64,000 bases of DNA from Nematostella vectensis (GCF_932526225.1 NC_064042.1:11295040-11359039); one strand, 5' to 3'. Counted from the stretch's first letter, positions 24,001 to 35,542 are shown. Notes: a model not told the origin generated them from the letters alone. Translations and numbers: made by a program.

Positions 24001-27000
24001 ACCTTGGTTGGATGCATATCTGCAAGACCATTTATCCCTTAGACTGATGCCTGAGTATCTTCATCTTGTTGTGTTTATTTTGAATTTATGAATTTTTTGG
24101 GTTGTGGGTACTTCCCAAAGCCGGTACAGGCCGGTTGAGGGGTCAATGTGTTAAGATAATAGGAACATCTTTTTTCAGATGAGGCCACCTCAAAGTAATG
24201 TCTGGCAACAGCGTCAACAAAGTCAGTATGAGATGCAACAGCTTCAACCTTCCACAGAGGAGGAAGAGCTCCGCCAACTAGAGATTGCTATTCAGATGAG
24301 CAAGCGACAGGCTGAGATTGAGGAAAGTAGCAGGTACAATGGCATAAATTGCCCCCTTTTTTAGTTGAGGAAATGATTAACATAAGAAATAACTGCCTTA
24401 AGTACATATTAGAATGGATGAAAAAAAATATCCCCAGAATGTTTCTACATTGTTTTGAGAGGATATGGCCCATCAAGTCAAATGTGATAAGTGGTAAAAT
24501 ATGTACAGAATGTTTCTTTCAGTCAAACAACTGATTTTCAAATTTTCATATAGGAGCCAGTTTAACAAGGTTGTTGAGGTCAAAAGCATTCCAAACACTC
24601 CATTTTCCAAGCATTATATTTTCATTGTTCTCAGTGATACAATGGCCTGTGAACATTTGGTGTTTTACCCAGTTTCAGCGGTACCTCAGCTTCCTACTGT
24701 CCTATCCAGAGTGTCCACAACTGGGTTACTTCCTTAACTCCAGCCCTTGTTCTGTATTGTAATCCCCTAGTTGAATATTCTTGAGCTTCAGTTTTATTGA
24801 GATTTCATGGCTCATCATGTATTATTCCCATTTTTCGCTCATTCACTGACCCACTTTCCTAACCAGGGTGTTCCATTTGGGTCACCTCTTTCCCAAATTT
24901 TAGCCATTATTACTTTTTTAATCATCTAGCTCAATCTTCTTGAGTGTATATACTTTACCTGGTACATTGTTCACATTTTGCTTCTTATCACCCACACACC
25001 CTGCATACCTATATTGTACCACTCTGGTTGTCAATAGCTGGGTCACCCAATTACCACTTTTAGCCAATCTAACTTCTTTCAATTCCTGTTGATGGCTCAA
25101 TATGTTCCATTGTCTTTCAGGCTTCTCACTGCCTTGGAGGAAGAGCTACTTAGGAAGCAAAAACTTCAGCAACAGCAGTGGAACACTACTGTGTCTGGAC
25201 AAGAAATGTTAGGTGCTAACACCTTAGATCCCATCAGTACATCATCCAGAATCACTAGTCCAGACATTCCATTGCAGCATGAAAGCTGTGAAGAAATGAC
25301 ATCTAAAGAACTGCTTGAAGTCATGGAGCACAAAACAGTGTTGAGAGAAGAAAACAGTGCTGAAGCTCAAGGTGACTGGGTTCAAGTTCCCTTAAATAAG
25401 ACTAAGTCCGAGAGCTGCTCAGTTGGCTTTCAAAATCAGGCATTTTTGGTCCTCTCTTCCTCAGACATGGAAAACAGAGACATGTCTGTCGAGAATGTAT
25501 CTCAAGAACAACATTTGAGTCAGAGTGCACCAGACTTACACAAAAGAAAGAGTTTTGATATTGGAGCAGTCAGGCTGAATAACTCTGACTCAGCGATTTT
25601 TCATATCAAAGAACCATTAAACATGTGTCCTTATGGCCGGAACTGTTGTCTTGGCAAGACATGCACCTTCTCTCATCCGCCACCTATCAAAAAAGTTTCT
25701 CCTCTTAAAACAAAACCCACCATCCTTTCTTCTAATGCTCCAAGAAATGTCGCCAACAAAGTGATAGGCACTGGCTCAGGACCAGTCCAATCCCAGGAAG
25801 AAACGAGGGTCAATGATGATGAAACAACTCCTGGACATTCCAGACAACACAACTCCTCAGAGTGGGATGGAATTGATGTAGTGGCCTGTAATTCAAATAG
25901 TTTGGACATTAACAAACAGACCAAGAACTTCCAGACTGGCAACACCAGCAAGACCCCTTTGAGTGTTAGATTTGCAGACTTGACCAAGTCTCAGGCAAGC
26001 CAATGCTCAGGCAAGCCAGATTCTGGTGAAACTATTTTGGCAAGCAAAAACATGGATGACTGTAAGACTGAAAGCTGTGACACAAAGTTTCCAGACAAAA
26101 AGTATACTGAACCTGATGTTACAAATGTCAGTAACAATGTCAGTAATATTCTAGAGAGTGATGACTGGGATACAGAGCTTGACTCAGATCAACAAGATGA
26201 TGCCAGAAACACAGTGTGCCAGGCAGGCCAGAAATACCAACCAGAGATTTGGGAGACCATGGGTATTTCTGGAAAATTATTGGGTCCAGACACTAACCAC
26301 TCATCTTTAGGGCAAGCTGGAAATGTTACACCTAAATATAAGCAACCAACAGACATACCACAGCACAACCAACAGGCATCATTTTTATACCCTCAACTCA
26401 TTACTGGAAGTGGAGCAGATGTTCCTGGTGTAGCTTGTGCCAGTCAAGGTTACCCATTCTCTGGCACAAGAATGCCACACCAGGCAAATTGGCCAACACA
26501 GCAAGGTACCAAGGCAGTTCCATCTTCAATGCCCAGTCTCCCTTCAATGCCTGGTCCTGCCTTCCAGGTTCCACAACTTGCTGGTATGGTTATTCCAGGG
26601 TTTACTGGTTTACCAGAGCTACCTTTTCTTGGTTTCCTTGGTATGCCGCCATTGCAGAACACAAACTTTGGTACCAAGAACAGTTTGCCACCCACACTAG
26701 CTGCTCAGAGTAGCAACATACAGAACATTACAAATGCTCAAAACAAGCAATTTGACCAAACCTTGAAAGGTTTACCATCAACCACTTCCATCAGCACTTC
26801 CATTGCTACAGGGATTCCTTCAGAGTTCTGTGACACTAAAGCACAAAAAGAGCCCATGATAGATAACGTACCACCATACACATATTCCAGTCTTCCTATG
26901 GATGGTACAAGTCCAGTGCTGTCACCACTTGCATTACAAATGTATTACCAGACATTACTTCAGATGCAGATGGAAGCATTAAAAGTGAATATTCCAGCTG

Positions 27001-28822
27001 TACCCAGTATTCCAGGGATTCTGCCAAGCACAGCAATCAATCTCAATGCAACTATGATGGGAGCAAGAGGTGTGGGTGATGGTACAGGTAAAGGTAACTC
27101 TGTCAAGGTGTGGGTGATGGTATAGGTAAAGGTAACTCTGTCAAGGTGTGGGTGATGGTACAGGTAAAGGTAACTCTGTCAAGGTGTGGGTGATGGTACA
27201 GGCAAAGGTAACTCTGTCAAGGTGTGGGTGATGGTACAGGCAAAGGTAACTCTGTCAAGGTGTGGGTGATGGTACAGGTAAAGGTAACTCTGTCAAGGTG
27301 TGGGTGATGGTACAGGTAAAGGTAACTCTGTCAAGGTGTGGGCGATGGTACAGGTAAAGGTAACTCTGTCAAGGTGTGGGCGATGGTACAGGTAAAGGTA
27401 ACTCTGTCAAGGTTTGGGTGATGGTACAGGTAAAGGTAACTCTGTCAAGGTGTTGATTATAATGGATAGAATGATATTTTAATAGGCACTAAACAAAGGC
27501 ACTAGCTTTTAGATTAAAACTTGCATTTACAAATGGGACCAATGTTTTTGTCGTTGTATACAAAATCGGTGAGGTATTTTTATAGGCATTATAAGAGGGG
27601 GCTCCTAATATGCAAAAGCGAGCTCTACAACTGTATTTGGAATATTTCTAATACTATTTCTTTTGTATTGCCCTTTCCATATTTCTATGAATGATTTATC
27701 TTAATGTGTCACAATTAAATGCCAGTTGACCTTTTGTTCAAAAGGTCAAAATCCTATTTCCAATGCCAAGGCAGAAGGAGCTTCTGCACAAGACGTCAGG
27801 AGACCAACCTCAGGTAAGGGGGTGTTATCGTTGCATTTACAATTATTTAGGTTGGGTTGTTTTATAGTCAATGCAAACTTTTTGACAAAGATTCAGTGAA
27901 AAAATATGGTGTGAGCATCTTGATGATCCTATCGATGTCAGGACATTATCCAATGTATGCAGAAGGTATATTACCTGCTATTTTACCCAGGGCGTCATGG
28001 AGTTCGGGCACACAGGGAGCGCGCAAGAAAGAAAGAGCACTGTAAAACCCATTTCTAAAAACTAAATCAAACTCGCTCTTTGATTGGTCTAATTGTCTGA
28101 ATGGGTTGCACGAGCAGGGAGAAACTTTGGCACAATATCTGGTCATGTCAGCTCCATTATGAAATAGCAGGTAATATACCTTCTGCGTACATTGGAATGG
28201 CCTGACATCGATAGGATCATCAAAGAGTGGTAGAAATGAACGATTTTGTGCATCATTGCCATACGAAATATTGTATACAGCAAAAACGTCCTAGTACTTC
28301 TAGTCTGTGACGAGGCTCATACTCATTTCTAATGCGCTTGATTTCTCGATAGAAATTATTTTGTACATCAAAGGTTAATTAAATAAAGACTTCAAATAAC
28401 AATTTCCAGCAAGTAAAAGTGTTTTGATCGACACAACCTTTATAACTAGGATTTCAAAATGTGCCAATGTTCTCCAAAGCATTTATTTGTCATGCTTGTT
28501 GGCTAAGCTGTTGATGCCAATATAGATAGCATGTTTCTTGCATCCTGATACTGAAATGTGTGTCCATCCATAAAAAATGCATATGTATTGGAGCAGCAAA
28601 GAATATTTAACATTTATTTTACTTGTCTCAAATGTTTTGACCCAATCAATGCCATTATCCTAACCAGTCAATTTTCTGACTGCACATAATCCCTTCACAG
28701 GCATTGTTAAAGCTTTTAGCTTGCTTGTAAAGTAAACAATATTCTTTTTCTTAACAATACTTTATCTCTTTCTCAATTCAGTGCCCCGTGCATTAGCCTG
28801 TGCAGAGATCAGGGACAGATAG
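15054..28822 (+). CDS. J-domain (DnaJ-like) protein with Cys cluster, UIM-like motif and CCCH zinc finger
   Basis: Seventeen exons join in phase to 1086 residues: 15054-15114, 15512-15564, 15684-15753, 17215-17273, 17357-17399, 17808-17887, 18085-18123, 18323-18391, 18596-18649, 19645-19701, 19780-19835, 20289-20379, 22049-22345, 24179-24333, 25121-27087, 27745-27813 and 28782-28822 (TAG). Residues 1-70 form a J domain (CYQILGLNVDATQDEVKKTY, HPD at 35-37), which should stimulate an Hsp70. GPCRCERCGREY at about 96-107 resembles the Cys pairs of DNAJC24/DPH4-type proteins. A long Lys/Glu-rich helix follows, then a UIM-like motif (EEELRQLEIAIQMSKRQAE, about 371-389), which suggests ubiquitin binding. 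A lone CCCH finger (CPYGRNCCLGKTCTFSH, 564-580) suggests RNA binding, and a Pro/Gln/Met-rich tail ends the protein. I do not recognise an orthologue. A role linking Hsp70 with ubiquitin or RNA is inference. The exon 15 end falls in a minisatellite, so the last two junctions are less certain. Confidence 0.82.
16166..17006. mobile_element. 841-bp element with ~90-bp inverted ends, in an intron of the J-domain gene
   Basis: The left arm (16166-16257) and right arm (16914-17006) are imperfect inverted copies sharing AAACTTGAG, ATGTAAC, GGATGGC-TGACAC, CAGATCCGGGTAGT and ATTGGTCG. The interior is AT-rich and has no convincing frame. The architecture is that of a non-autonomous DNA transposon. Confidence 0.7.
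19970..20150. repeat. Tandem duplication, ~96-bp period, intronic
   Basis: GTCCATTGT-GCTGGTTAGAG through GTTTACAGCTGTTTTAA occurs twice in a row with small differences (an insertion of GCCAGGCTTTCATTGG in the first copy). It lies in the intron between exons 11 and 12 of the J-domain gene. Confidence 0.75.
20547..20610. repeat. Tandem duplication, ~32-bp period, intronic
   Basis: ATATTTTTCTAGTGCTTATT and the following GATAACAAAAGG are repeated twice back to back. It is a simple recent duplication with no coding role. Confidence 0.8.
21789..22033. mobile_element. MITE with GGCCTGGCTAAACTAGGCG ends, abutting exon 13 of the J-domain gene
   Basis: The exact inverted ends are GGCCTGGCTAAACTAGGCG on the left and its complement on the right, with further inner complementarity (GACATGT/ACATGTC blocks). 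The 245-base element ends 16 bases before the first base of exon 13 (22049). Only a short TTTATGTTGTTTGCAG tract separates it from the exon, so the branch point of this intron probably lies inside the transposon. Confidence 0.8.
23150..24154. mobile_element. ~1-kb TTAA-flanked non-coding element, copy 2 (intact)
   Basis: Bounded by TTAA on both sides, with imperfect inverted ends (CCCATTGACTCCTGG on the left; the right end reads CACATTGACCCCTC on the other strand). It matches the interrupted copy at 3519-4973. The longest frame inside (minus strand, 23604-24017) shows no known domain, so the element is probably non-autonomous. Its right end is 25 bases upstream of exon 14 (24179) of the J-domain gene. 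Confidence 0.72.
27070..27449. repeat. 38-bp minisatellite, ten copies, spanning an exon end
   Basis: Ten near-identical 38-base units (core GGTGATGGTACAGGTAAAGG) run head to tail. Each contains CAG|GTAAAG, a good 5' splice site; the second unit has TATAG in place of TACAG. The first unit overlaps the end of exon 15 of the J-domain gene, and the exon most simply ends at 27087. The unit length is not a multiple of three, and reading on from the first donor meets a stop at 27123-27125. Confidence 0.95.
27920..28223. mobile_element. 304-bp MITE with ~62-bp inverted ends
   Basis: The left arm (27920-27984) and right arm (28162-28223) are inverted copies sharing TTGATGATCCTATCGATGTC, CAATGTA-GCAGAAGG and TATATTACCTGCTATTT. 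The interior holds a GC-richer patch without a long frame. It sits in the last intron of the J-domain gene. Confidence 0.85.
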
Positions 28823-31132
28823 CAAGGTCACTTCTCACTGACCTGTCAACAGTTGTGTTAGCCCCTCTATCTGGATCAGAGGCAGAGACTTCTCCTCATA
28901 ATACAAAGACTTTGGAGCTTCACATGCATGTTCAAGTTGTTTGTTTTGTTTTCATCATTGCAAATGTATATCGGTCCTCAATCGGGCACACGTTCAACGC
29001 AAGGAATTTCGCTGATTCAGCAAAAACAGCTGCTTGATTTACCTGTGCTTGGGTTTTCTCTAGATCTTGGGTTCTAGTGAGAACCAACCTTAACATTTTT
29101 TTGCCTTGTCTGTTGCTATGTACATAAGTTTTATACAATGTTACCGTTAAAATGTACAAATCCAAAGTGACCCAGGCCATTGCGGACAAGCAGACTCTCT
29201 GATTCTCATTGGCAGTTGCAAATCTAGACATTTTAAAAGGAGGCATGTCTATAGTAGAAACAACATGCAAATGGTAAAGGAAGGTGCTAGGAATTTTCCT
29301 CCAAAAGGGACCATTTTCACTTCGTTGTGTGCACATCCAAAATGCCACTGACTGAAATGACTGGTAGGCCACAGTTGATTTAAAATGGTGCAAGGTGGAA
29401 AAGACGAAGCTATAGAAAAAGCTGCCAGAGTACTTCTTTAGCAGAGTTTTGGCGCTAGAGTCAAATTTCCCTTTGTCCGCATCATTTTGGATCAGCTATG
29501 GCCCGCCAATCGGTCATGTTAGACGTGCACACAACATTGTGAAAATTGTCTATTATAACCATTTTAACCTCTTTGGATCGCTGTCACAGGATGACGAAAC
29601 AAAACCCTATCCAGACTCACGTCTCTTAAATCTTTTACACAATTCCCTCTGCTATTTTCAAAGGTAGCAAAGCTTTGCTAAAAAATACAATGAGACTTTT
29701 TCATAGACACATCTTATTTATTGTTGACAAATCACTTACAATGCTGGACATTTTTCCTATTCCTATTTTGCTATTAAGAAAATTCAGTCAGAGTTGGAAT
29801 AGTGAAATGGGTCTTATTTAATCGCCATGTGTCAAATATTGTTTGAACTTTAATTTCTGAATATGTAAATACCATAAAGGATGTAAGTACGTGTTATTGA
29901 TAATGATGATTCTTTAACTATAAGTTACTGTATCAGCTCGACATGCTTTGTAAGATTTTAGATATCACACTTAGACAAATTCTGATTTAAAATATAATGA
30001 AAATCAAACTGTTTGATTTATGTAATGACTATTGTGCTCAGTTCCCCAAGAAAATAATCTAACAAGGTTTTACTAGAAGGGTGAAAAGTTGACTACATCT
30101 GAAAAAAAATATTTGGTAAAATCTCAGGGGGACCCCCTGGTTCTTCAGGGTAAAAGTGAAAGGGATGCGTGTTGGGAGATTTGAAGAATACCCTTAAGGA
30201 TACCTGCACACCAACAATTGCTAATCTAAAAAAATACCCCAGAAGCAAAAACGTTACAGTGGGAACCAGAGCCTCCAGACTTCTCTTGTCCAGCGACACT
30301 TAGCTGAGCGTCTGGAGGCTCTGGTACCCAGGGTACAAAAACAGATTTTTAGGATACGTAAAAGTATCCTAATGTACAAAATATGTCTTGATGGACAAAT
30401 TTTCAAATAGTTTTGTTTTGAAGTTGGACATATTAAATTGAAGGTGTTGGCTTTAGCTCTTTTCTCTGGGAGCCCCTAATAAATACCATTTCTAATAGCA
30501 AAGCCTATTTTCTCTCAGAATAAAAATACCAGAAGGCTGATTTTGTCCCCTAAATAATATGACAAGCATCCATACTAGGTAAACGTGGGAAGAACCCCCA
30601 CCCCTGACAAATCATGTATAGAACAAATTACAAGCGATATGATTTTTATTACTGACAATAAAACTAAAAAATCCATGTTTTGTTTTCTCGCTTGTACTCT
30701 TTGATCATCTCAGCTGTTTATTAAATTGATCAACTAGGGTGTGCCGTGCTGTGGCAGATCAAGTGGTGGTTCCATGGGTTCAATGGAACCACCCCTTTAA
30801 ACAAAAAGATGCTTTCCTCAGGAGCAGACAACTGAGGCCTTGGAGAACTTTGGCATAGACCTCATAAAAAACAACACCCTTAGATTAACATCCAATATTG
30901 CCATAGAAACACTACCCCTGCCACATGCATATTGTAGAACACCGTTTAAGCCAAATTACCCAAATTAAAATTTTTATTATGGACAGACACAAACTATTCC
31001 AACTAATTAATTACTTCCTGTGGGTTTTGTGGTCTTAAATCTGTTCTCTATATACATTGCTTAGATATAGTCCTACATAGTGCATCCATATTAAATTTTA
31101 TATACAACTTCACAAAGTGTATTCACAGGAGG
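28823..31132. other. Intergenic region between the J-domain gene and COPS9
   Basis: This contains the 3' flanks of two convergent genes. I see no supported gene. A minus-strand open frame at 28932-29393 (153 codons) has no recognisable domain, signal or splice context. The region also carries a short hairpin at 30262-30328 and AT-rich DNA with several AATAAA-like sites. Confidence 0.45.
30262..30328. repeat. Inverted repeat with 19-bp arms
   Basis: GGAACCAGAGCCTCCAGAC at 30262-30280 faces its near-exact complement GTCTGGAGGCTCTGGTACC at 30310-30328 across a 29-base loop. It could be a tiny MITE, joined transposon ends, or a hairpin in a 3' UTR. No other feature explains it. Confidence 0.7.
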
Positions 31133-33267
31133 TTACTCTAAGTCGTCATCATCAAAAAGATCATCAAATGCTGTCAAGAAAAGAAAACAAAATAATTCCT
31201 TCAAAAAATAAAAAGATCTTGATGGTTGTAAGCCCCCCCCCCCCCCATAAAATGAATTTAACTCTAGAAAACATTGAAGTTTTCTGTTTTGTTGGCCAAA
31301 TGGCAGCCTGAGTCTACCAGTGATTTGAGAGATTGTGAGGGAATACAAAATTAAGGTGGTAAGGAGAGTTGAATAAAATATAAGGGTTAAATCACATTCT
31401 TATCCAATCACATGCCCCAGGGATTACTATAGCCATACTAATCCCTGGGTTAATGCTTAACTGCTTCCTCGGAACCAGGCACTGGATGTTAAAAAAAAGG
31501 CAACTTTTGTTTCTATTTCACTTAAAATTTACCATTAAAGAAATCTCCATGTACTGCTCTCTCATTTGCAGCAAGCTCAATCAACATTCCACTGCCACCA
31601 CCAGCCTACCAAGAATATGCAACAAGTTAGAGTTCATAATATAACTTGTGTGATGGTGTTGTTTTGTTCTTCTTTTAAATCTTCAAAATCTCTTATCATT
31701 TCTAAAAAAAATTTTTTCTACATTCTATTTTTTCTACATTTTATTTTTGAAATTCACCATGATTTAAGGGAACTTGATTCAATACCGAGTGACATGATGG
31801 AAAAACCTGGAAAATACACAATTCTAGATAGAGAAAGAAGACACACTTAATGGCCATCTGTACACATCGGTTCTTTTTATTAAGGGCTAATTTTCAAAAA
31901 ACAAATAACCTGAGAATGAAATACACGTACTGAAACTTTGGCTTGTTATATACTTTTTCCTTGATCATCCTTGCACTATATATGGGCTCAGGGACACTTT
32001 ACAAAAAGTTGCATCTATTTGAAAAAAAGTGGCAATTGATATTTTGTTTGCTATTACTCACTAAGTACAGTACTTAGAGAAATTTTCTACCAGTTATTAG
32101 ATGTGAAATGAGCTTATTTGAAGTGGTAGTTATGTCAGATTTTCCCATCATGTCATACTGAGTTGAATATCTCATTTGCCACAAAACCATGTGTCACCAA
32201 AGTTGGATCAAATGGGGACTTGCGCGAAGAGATCGTGTGACCTTTTTGGGTGCCAAATTTAAAAAAAAAATCCGAAATGACAGTGCCTGTCACACCAGCA
32301 AACAACAACAAAAAAATCTTTAAGCAGAACTAAACCCTTTCCGAAAAAAAAGAATACTGGCTTTTTTCATTGGCTGAATAAGTTGCTTTTTATTGCTGTT
32401 TTTTTTTTTTTGCTGCTTAAAGCCTGAGCGCATGCTAGTTTGCCGCTCCAAAAGTCACATGATCTCTTAGGGTAGGTCCTTTATTGTGCCTCTTGATTGC
32501 ACTGAGACATCACACAATATAATCACTCACGATCTTTCAACATGACTCTTAAGAGAAAGTATTTCAGAACCTGAAATTTGAACTAAGAAGTCTGCAAGGT
32601 GACATGGCTTTTGTATAAACAACGAAACCATGGCAGCAAAAGTGCCTTGTTTGCAAAGCTTCAAGTGCAAGTACTGCAAGAGATCTTCCATTCTCAAATA
32701 AGAAAAAAAGCTGTAAACCATTTTAAGAAAGCAAAATCACAGACCAAAGCCTCGTCTCCACAAGGTTGACCAAGTTGTTTCTCATTTACATAGACTTGGC
32801 ATGACTTGATCCGAATTCCTTCCCCTCCCCCACCCATATCCTTATCTTACACTATTAGCCCAACTGCTATCTACTGTATGGTCTATTAAGGCTGATTCAG
32901 ACAGCACAATTTAGTTGTTTGCAACCTGCCTAAGACATGTCTTAGCCCAGATTAAACAAAGATATTTGCAGTCGAGTATCGTAGCAGAGTCGTACGCTGA
33001 TTTACACACTACGACTCAAGTTGTAGAGGTGTTACGGTAAGTCCCATATGACTTAGTCGTGGTTTAAATCATAATCAATACCCCCCCTGTTTTTCTACTA
33101 GTGCATCATATTTTACGGTAACACTAGCTCGGACAAGAAATTGAAAAGAGAAGAAATGCCAAACACATTTTTATACATACCTCATCCATTTCCATCCAAC
33201 CCGGGTCGCCATCAGGGAACATCTCATCTTGAGCGACTGCAGACACGCCAGTAGCCCCGGGCTTCAT
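31133..33267 (-). CDS. COPS9: COP9 signalosome complex subunit 9 (small acidic protein)
   Basis: COPS9 (also called CSNAP or MYEOV2) is the small acidic ninth subunit of the COP9 signalosome, which removes NEDD8 from cullin ubiquitin ligases. Three exons on the minus strand, 33267-33181, 31605-31533 and 31170-31133, join to exactly 65 codons plus TAA. Exon 1 opens MKPGATGVSAVAQDEMFPDG, exon 2 reads AGGGSGMLIELAANERAVHG and DFFN, and exon 3 ends AFDDLFDDDDLE. The human protein has 57 residues with the same MKP...DEMFP, AGGSTGLLMDLAANEKAVH and FEDLFDDDD blocks. The anemone-type protein is slightly longer through an insert after MKP. All donor and acceptor sites are canonical. The exons are too short to be found by open-frame length alone, and the match to the family fixes the call. 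Confidence 0.93.
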
Positions 33268-33584
33268 CCTGAGCCAGAAAGAGATGCAAAATGGACAGAA
33301 ATTCTTTCTAAAACGCGACGAAAACAACTACTGTCCAACTAGTTTCTTACTTTCCCAGTTTACGTGTCTTTCCCAGGCTTCCTTGCACGAGTACCACAGG
33401 TAGTCCAGTTTATATATCTTTTCCTTGCCTACACGTCTTATATAACAAAAAGATGAGAAATGCATATCGAGAACATTGAACTTTTAGCCAATGTAATTGA
33501 CTGTTATTAAGAATATTTGGTAACTGTCACTGTAACTTATTATTTTCTCTTGCTTTTCTGATCGGTCTATGGCCCGTGAGGGCA
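33268..33584. promoter_or_regulatory. Presumed divergent promoter between COPS9 (-) and a small plus-strand gene
   Basis: Only about 317 bases separate the COPS9 start codon from the first ATG of the exon chain on the other strand. There is no TATA box in a convincing place. A short upstream ATG (33570) followed by a stop precedes the plus-strand start. The bidirectional promoter is inferred from layout alone. Confidence 0.35.
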
Positions 33585-34749
33585 ATGGCTGACGTGCAGT
33601 CGCACGTGGGGTGTCGACCCATCATGTTGGTCTATACACTGCGGCCACTGGAATCCAGGCAAGTCTGTACTATTGTACATACGTTTTTTTTTCACGCTCA
33701 CTCTTCACTTTTCTGTTATTGATTGATAATTTGTTAATGGTGTAAGTATGACGTCGTGAAATATCAAAGCTTGAAAAAGGTATCCAATGCCATGGATAAC
33801 GAACATTGCCAAGCCAAAAACAATAATGAACAGAAATATTGCACCGATGGTGGTTGCAAGAACATTATCACAAAGCAAAAAAAGTGAATGAAGTCTCCAA
33901 ACCGAACCTTCATTCGAAAGCTATCCACAATCCCCATAACGTACTCAGGTGATCTGAAATGTTTGGTAGGTACTCTCCCATTGATTATTGTCCTTTTATA
34001 GACTGTGAGTTTACACAAACTACACAGGTGACCTTCTTGATAAAGCATATGGTAAAATGGTAGATGGAAATAACCGCTAGACACATAATGGGTATCATGC
34101 AATCGGTAAGCTTTCATTTGATAACTTGATGCTGATGTAATGTATTGTTAATTTTTTTCTATTTCTTTTTTTTTCGAGAAACCTGATCTTTATTAAAGAT
34201 ATGAGAAGGTTTAAGCAGTCTCTAACGTGTACAGTACATCTGAAGCAGAGGTAACTTTATCGTTATTCAATTTTAACCATGGTACTGGGGAAAAAATTAA
34301 CACTTAATGTTGCCATTATTCGTATACGTTTATTTGTATTTTTTGTATCCCCGTGTTTTTCTTTTCTATTATCTTTTTCAGAAATTAATAAGACAATTTA
34401 CAGACATCAGATGGGTTGCAGATGCTTTCAGAGACGATACATACCATAATCTCACAAAGGTAAAACAGTCCAAGAAATGGTGTTTATAAAGAAATTTCGA
34501 TTTGATGGACTCCGATTTGATAGATTCCGAGGATATCTTAGAATTAACCAATCAATTTGCAAACATTAATAACAACCCGTGCCGCCTCTATCATACTAAC
34601 TAAATTTATCTCCTTGAAAATCTTGTTAGTATCCCTCCTTCCTACCAAACTATTTTTTTTAATCCTCATAGTTCCTTTGTTCCTTCCTCATTTACACTGA
34701 GTATTGCGTGGGTGATGACCAGTTCCAAGAGAAAGACAGATATCAATAA
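33585..34749 (+). CDS. Tentative small four-exon gene of unknown function (~96 aa)
   Basis: Exons 33585-33658, 34179-34250, 34393-34459 and 34672-34749 can be joined in frame from ATG to TAA. The predicted protein starts MADVQSHVGCRPIMLVYTLR, is basic in the middle (IKDMRRFKQSL), and ends FLIYTEYCVGDDQFQEKDRY. The first intron would use a GC donor in the standard AG|GCAAGT context, and exon 3 needs an AAG acceptor 11 bases downstream of a better-looking TTCAG, which keeps the frame open. I do not recognise the family. Support is the chained open frames with splice-like borders and the head-to-head position with COPS9. It could be partly wrong or spurious. Confidence 0.35.
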
Positions 34750-35542
34750 TGGCTCTTTCTACTGAACAAGCGTCTGGATGCGGATACCTTTTCTGGCTGT
34801 GGACAAGTATCGTTGTACCTTGTATAATGCTCCAGCCCTCGGAGCTAGGATGCGTTGCACTCGGTCGGGGAGTACGTTTTCAGCGGGGCTATTGCCCTGC
34901 TGTTTTTTCGCACCGGGCAACGTATCAATATAAATGTATAAAGTTTAGTGCCATGTAATTAAGATACATAAAATATAATTTTTTTATGAGCTGCAGTGTT
35001 TGTTTATTGTTATGCTAATCTTATGACATGGATATTTATATCTTGTTCGGCGGGCATTATTAAAAAATAAAGAGAAACATCTACATGGATCTACAGGAAT
35101 TATTTGACATTACTCACTTTTTCCCATTGTCACATTATTTCACTTGTCCCTACCCCCAATATCATTTTATGATAAACGATGGCTCCGCTTTTAGGCAGTG
35201 CCTAAATCCATATATTAACATTGTCACATTATTTCACTTGTTCCTACCCCCAATATCATTTTATGATAAACGATGGCTCCGCTTTTAGGCAGTGCCTAAA
35301 TCTATATATTTCATTCATTTTTCAATTTTTAACCTTTTAGACGTCTTCATTCACAAACGTATCCATAAGTTTCTTTATTTTATTTTCAAGTAGTCGAAGT
35401 GGGTTCGCTGTGGAATGAGATACCGCTGCAACAGCTGAGACCACAGAACAAAATGGCGACTTCCTGTTGTTTCAATTTTTTGACATAGGAGTTCTAGAGA
35501 TTTAAAGCAGTGAAACGTGACTAAGCGTGTTCAGAAGCAGAC
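34750..35542. other. Spacer upstream of TRAPPC1
   Basis: It holds the 94-base tandem duplication at 35125-35312 and the TRAPPC1 upstream region (around 35440-35540), which includes AAAATGGCGAC near 35450. No other gene is supported. Confidence 0.4.
35125..35312. repeat. Tandem duplication, 94-bp period
   Basis: CATTGTCACATTATTTCACT and the following sequence to TAAATC-ATATATT is repeated twice with very few differences. It looks like a recent local duplication. Each copy contains TTAGGCAGTGCCTAA, a short palindrome. Confidence 0.9.

Noticed and set aside
23604-24017. 137-codon minus-strand frame inside the TTAA element
   Set aside because: It is not preserved in the other copy (3519-4973) and has no transposase motifs, so it is probably a by-product of a non-coding element.
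28932-29393. 153-codon open frame on the minus strand
   Set aside because: No recognisable domain, no splice-linked partner exon, and it lies opposite the 3' flank of the J-domain gene. It could be a chance frame. I would reconsider it if transcripts or conservation supported it.
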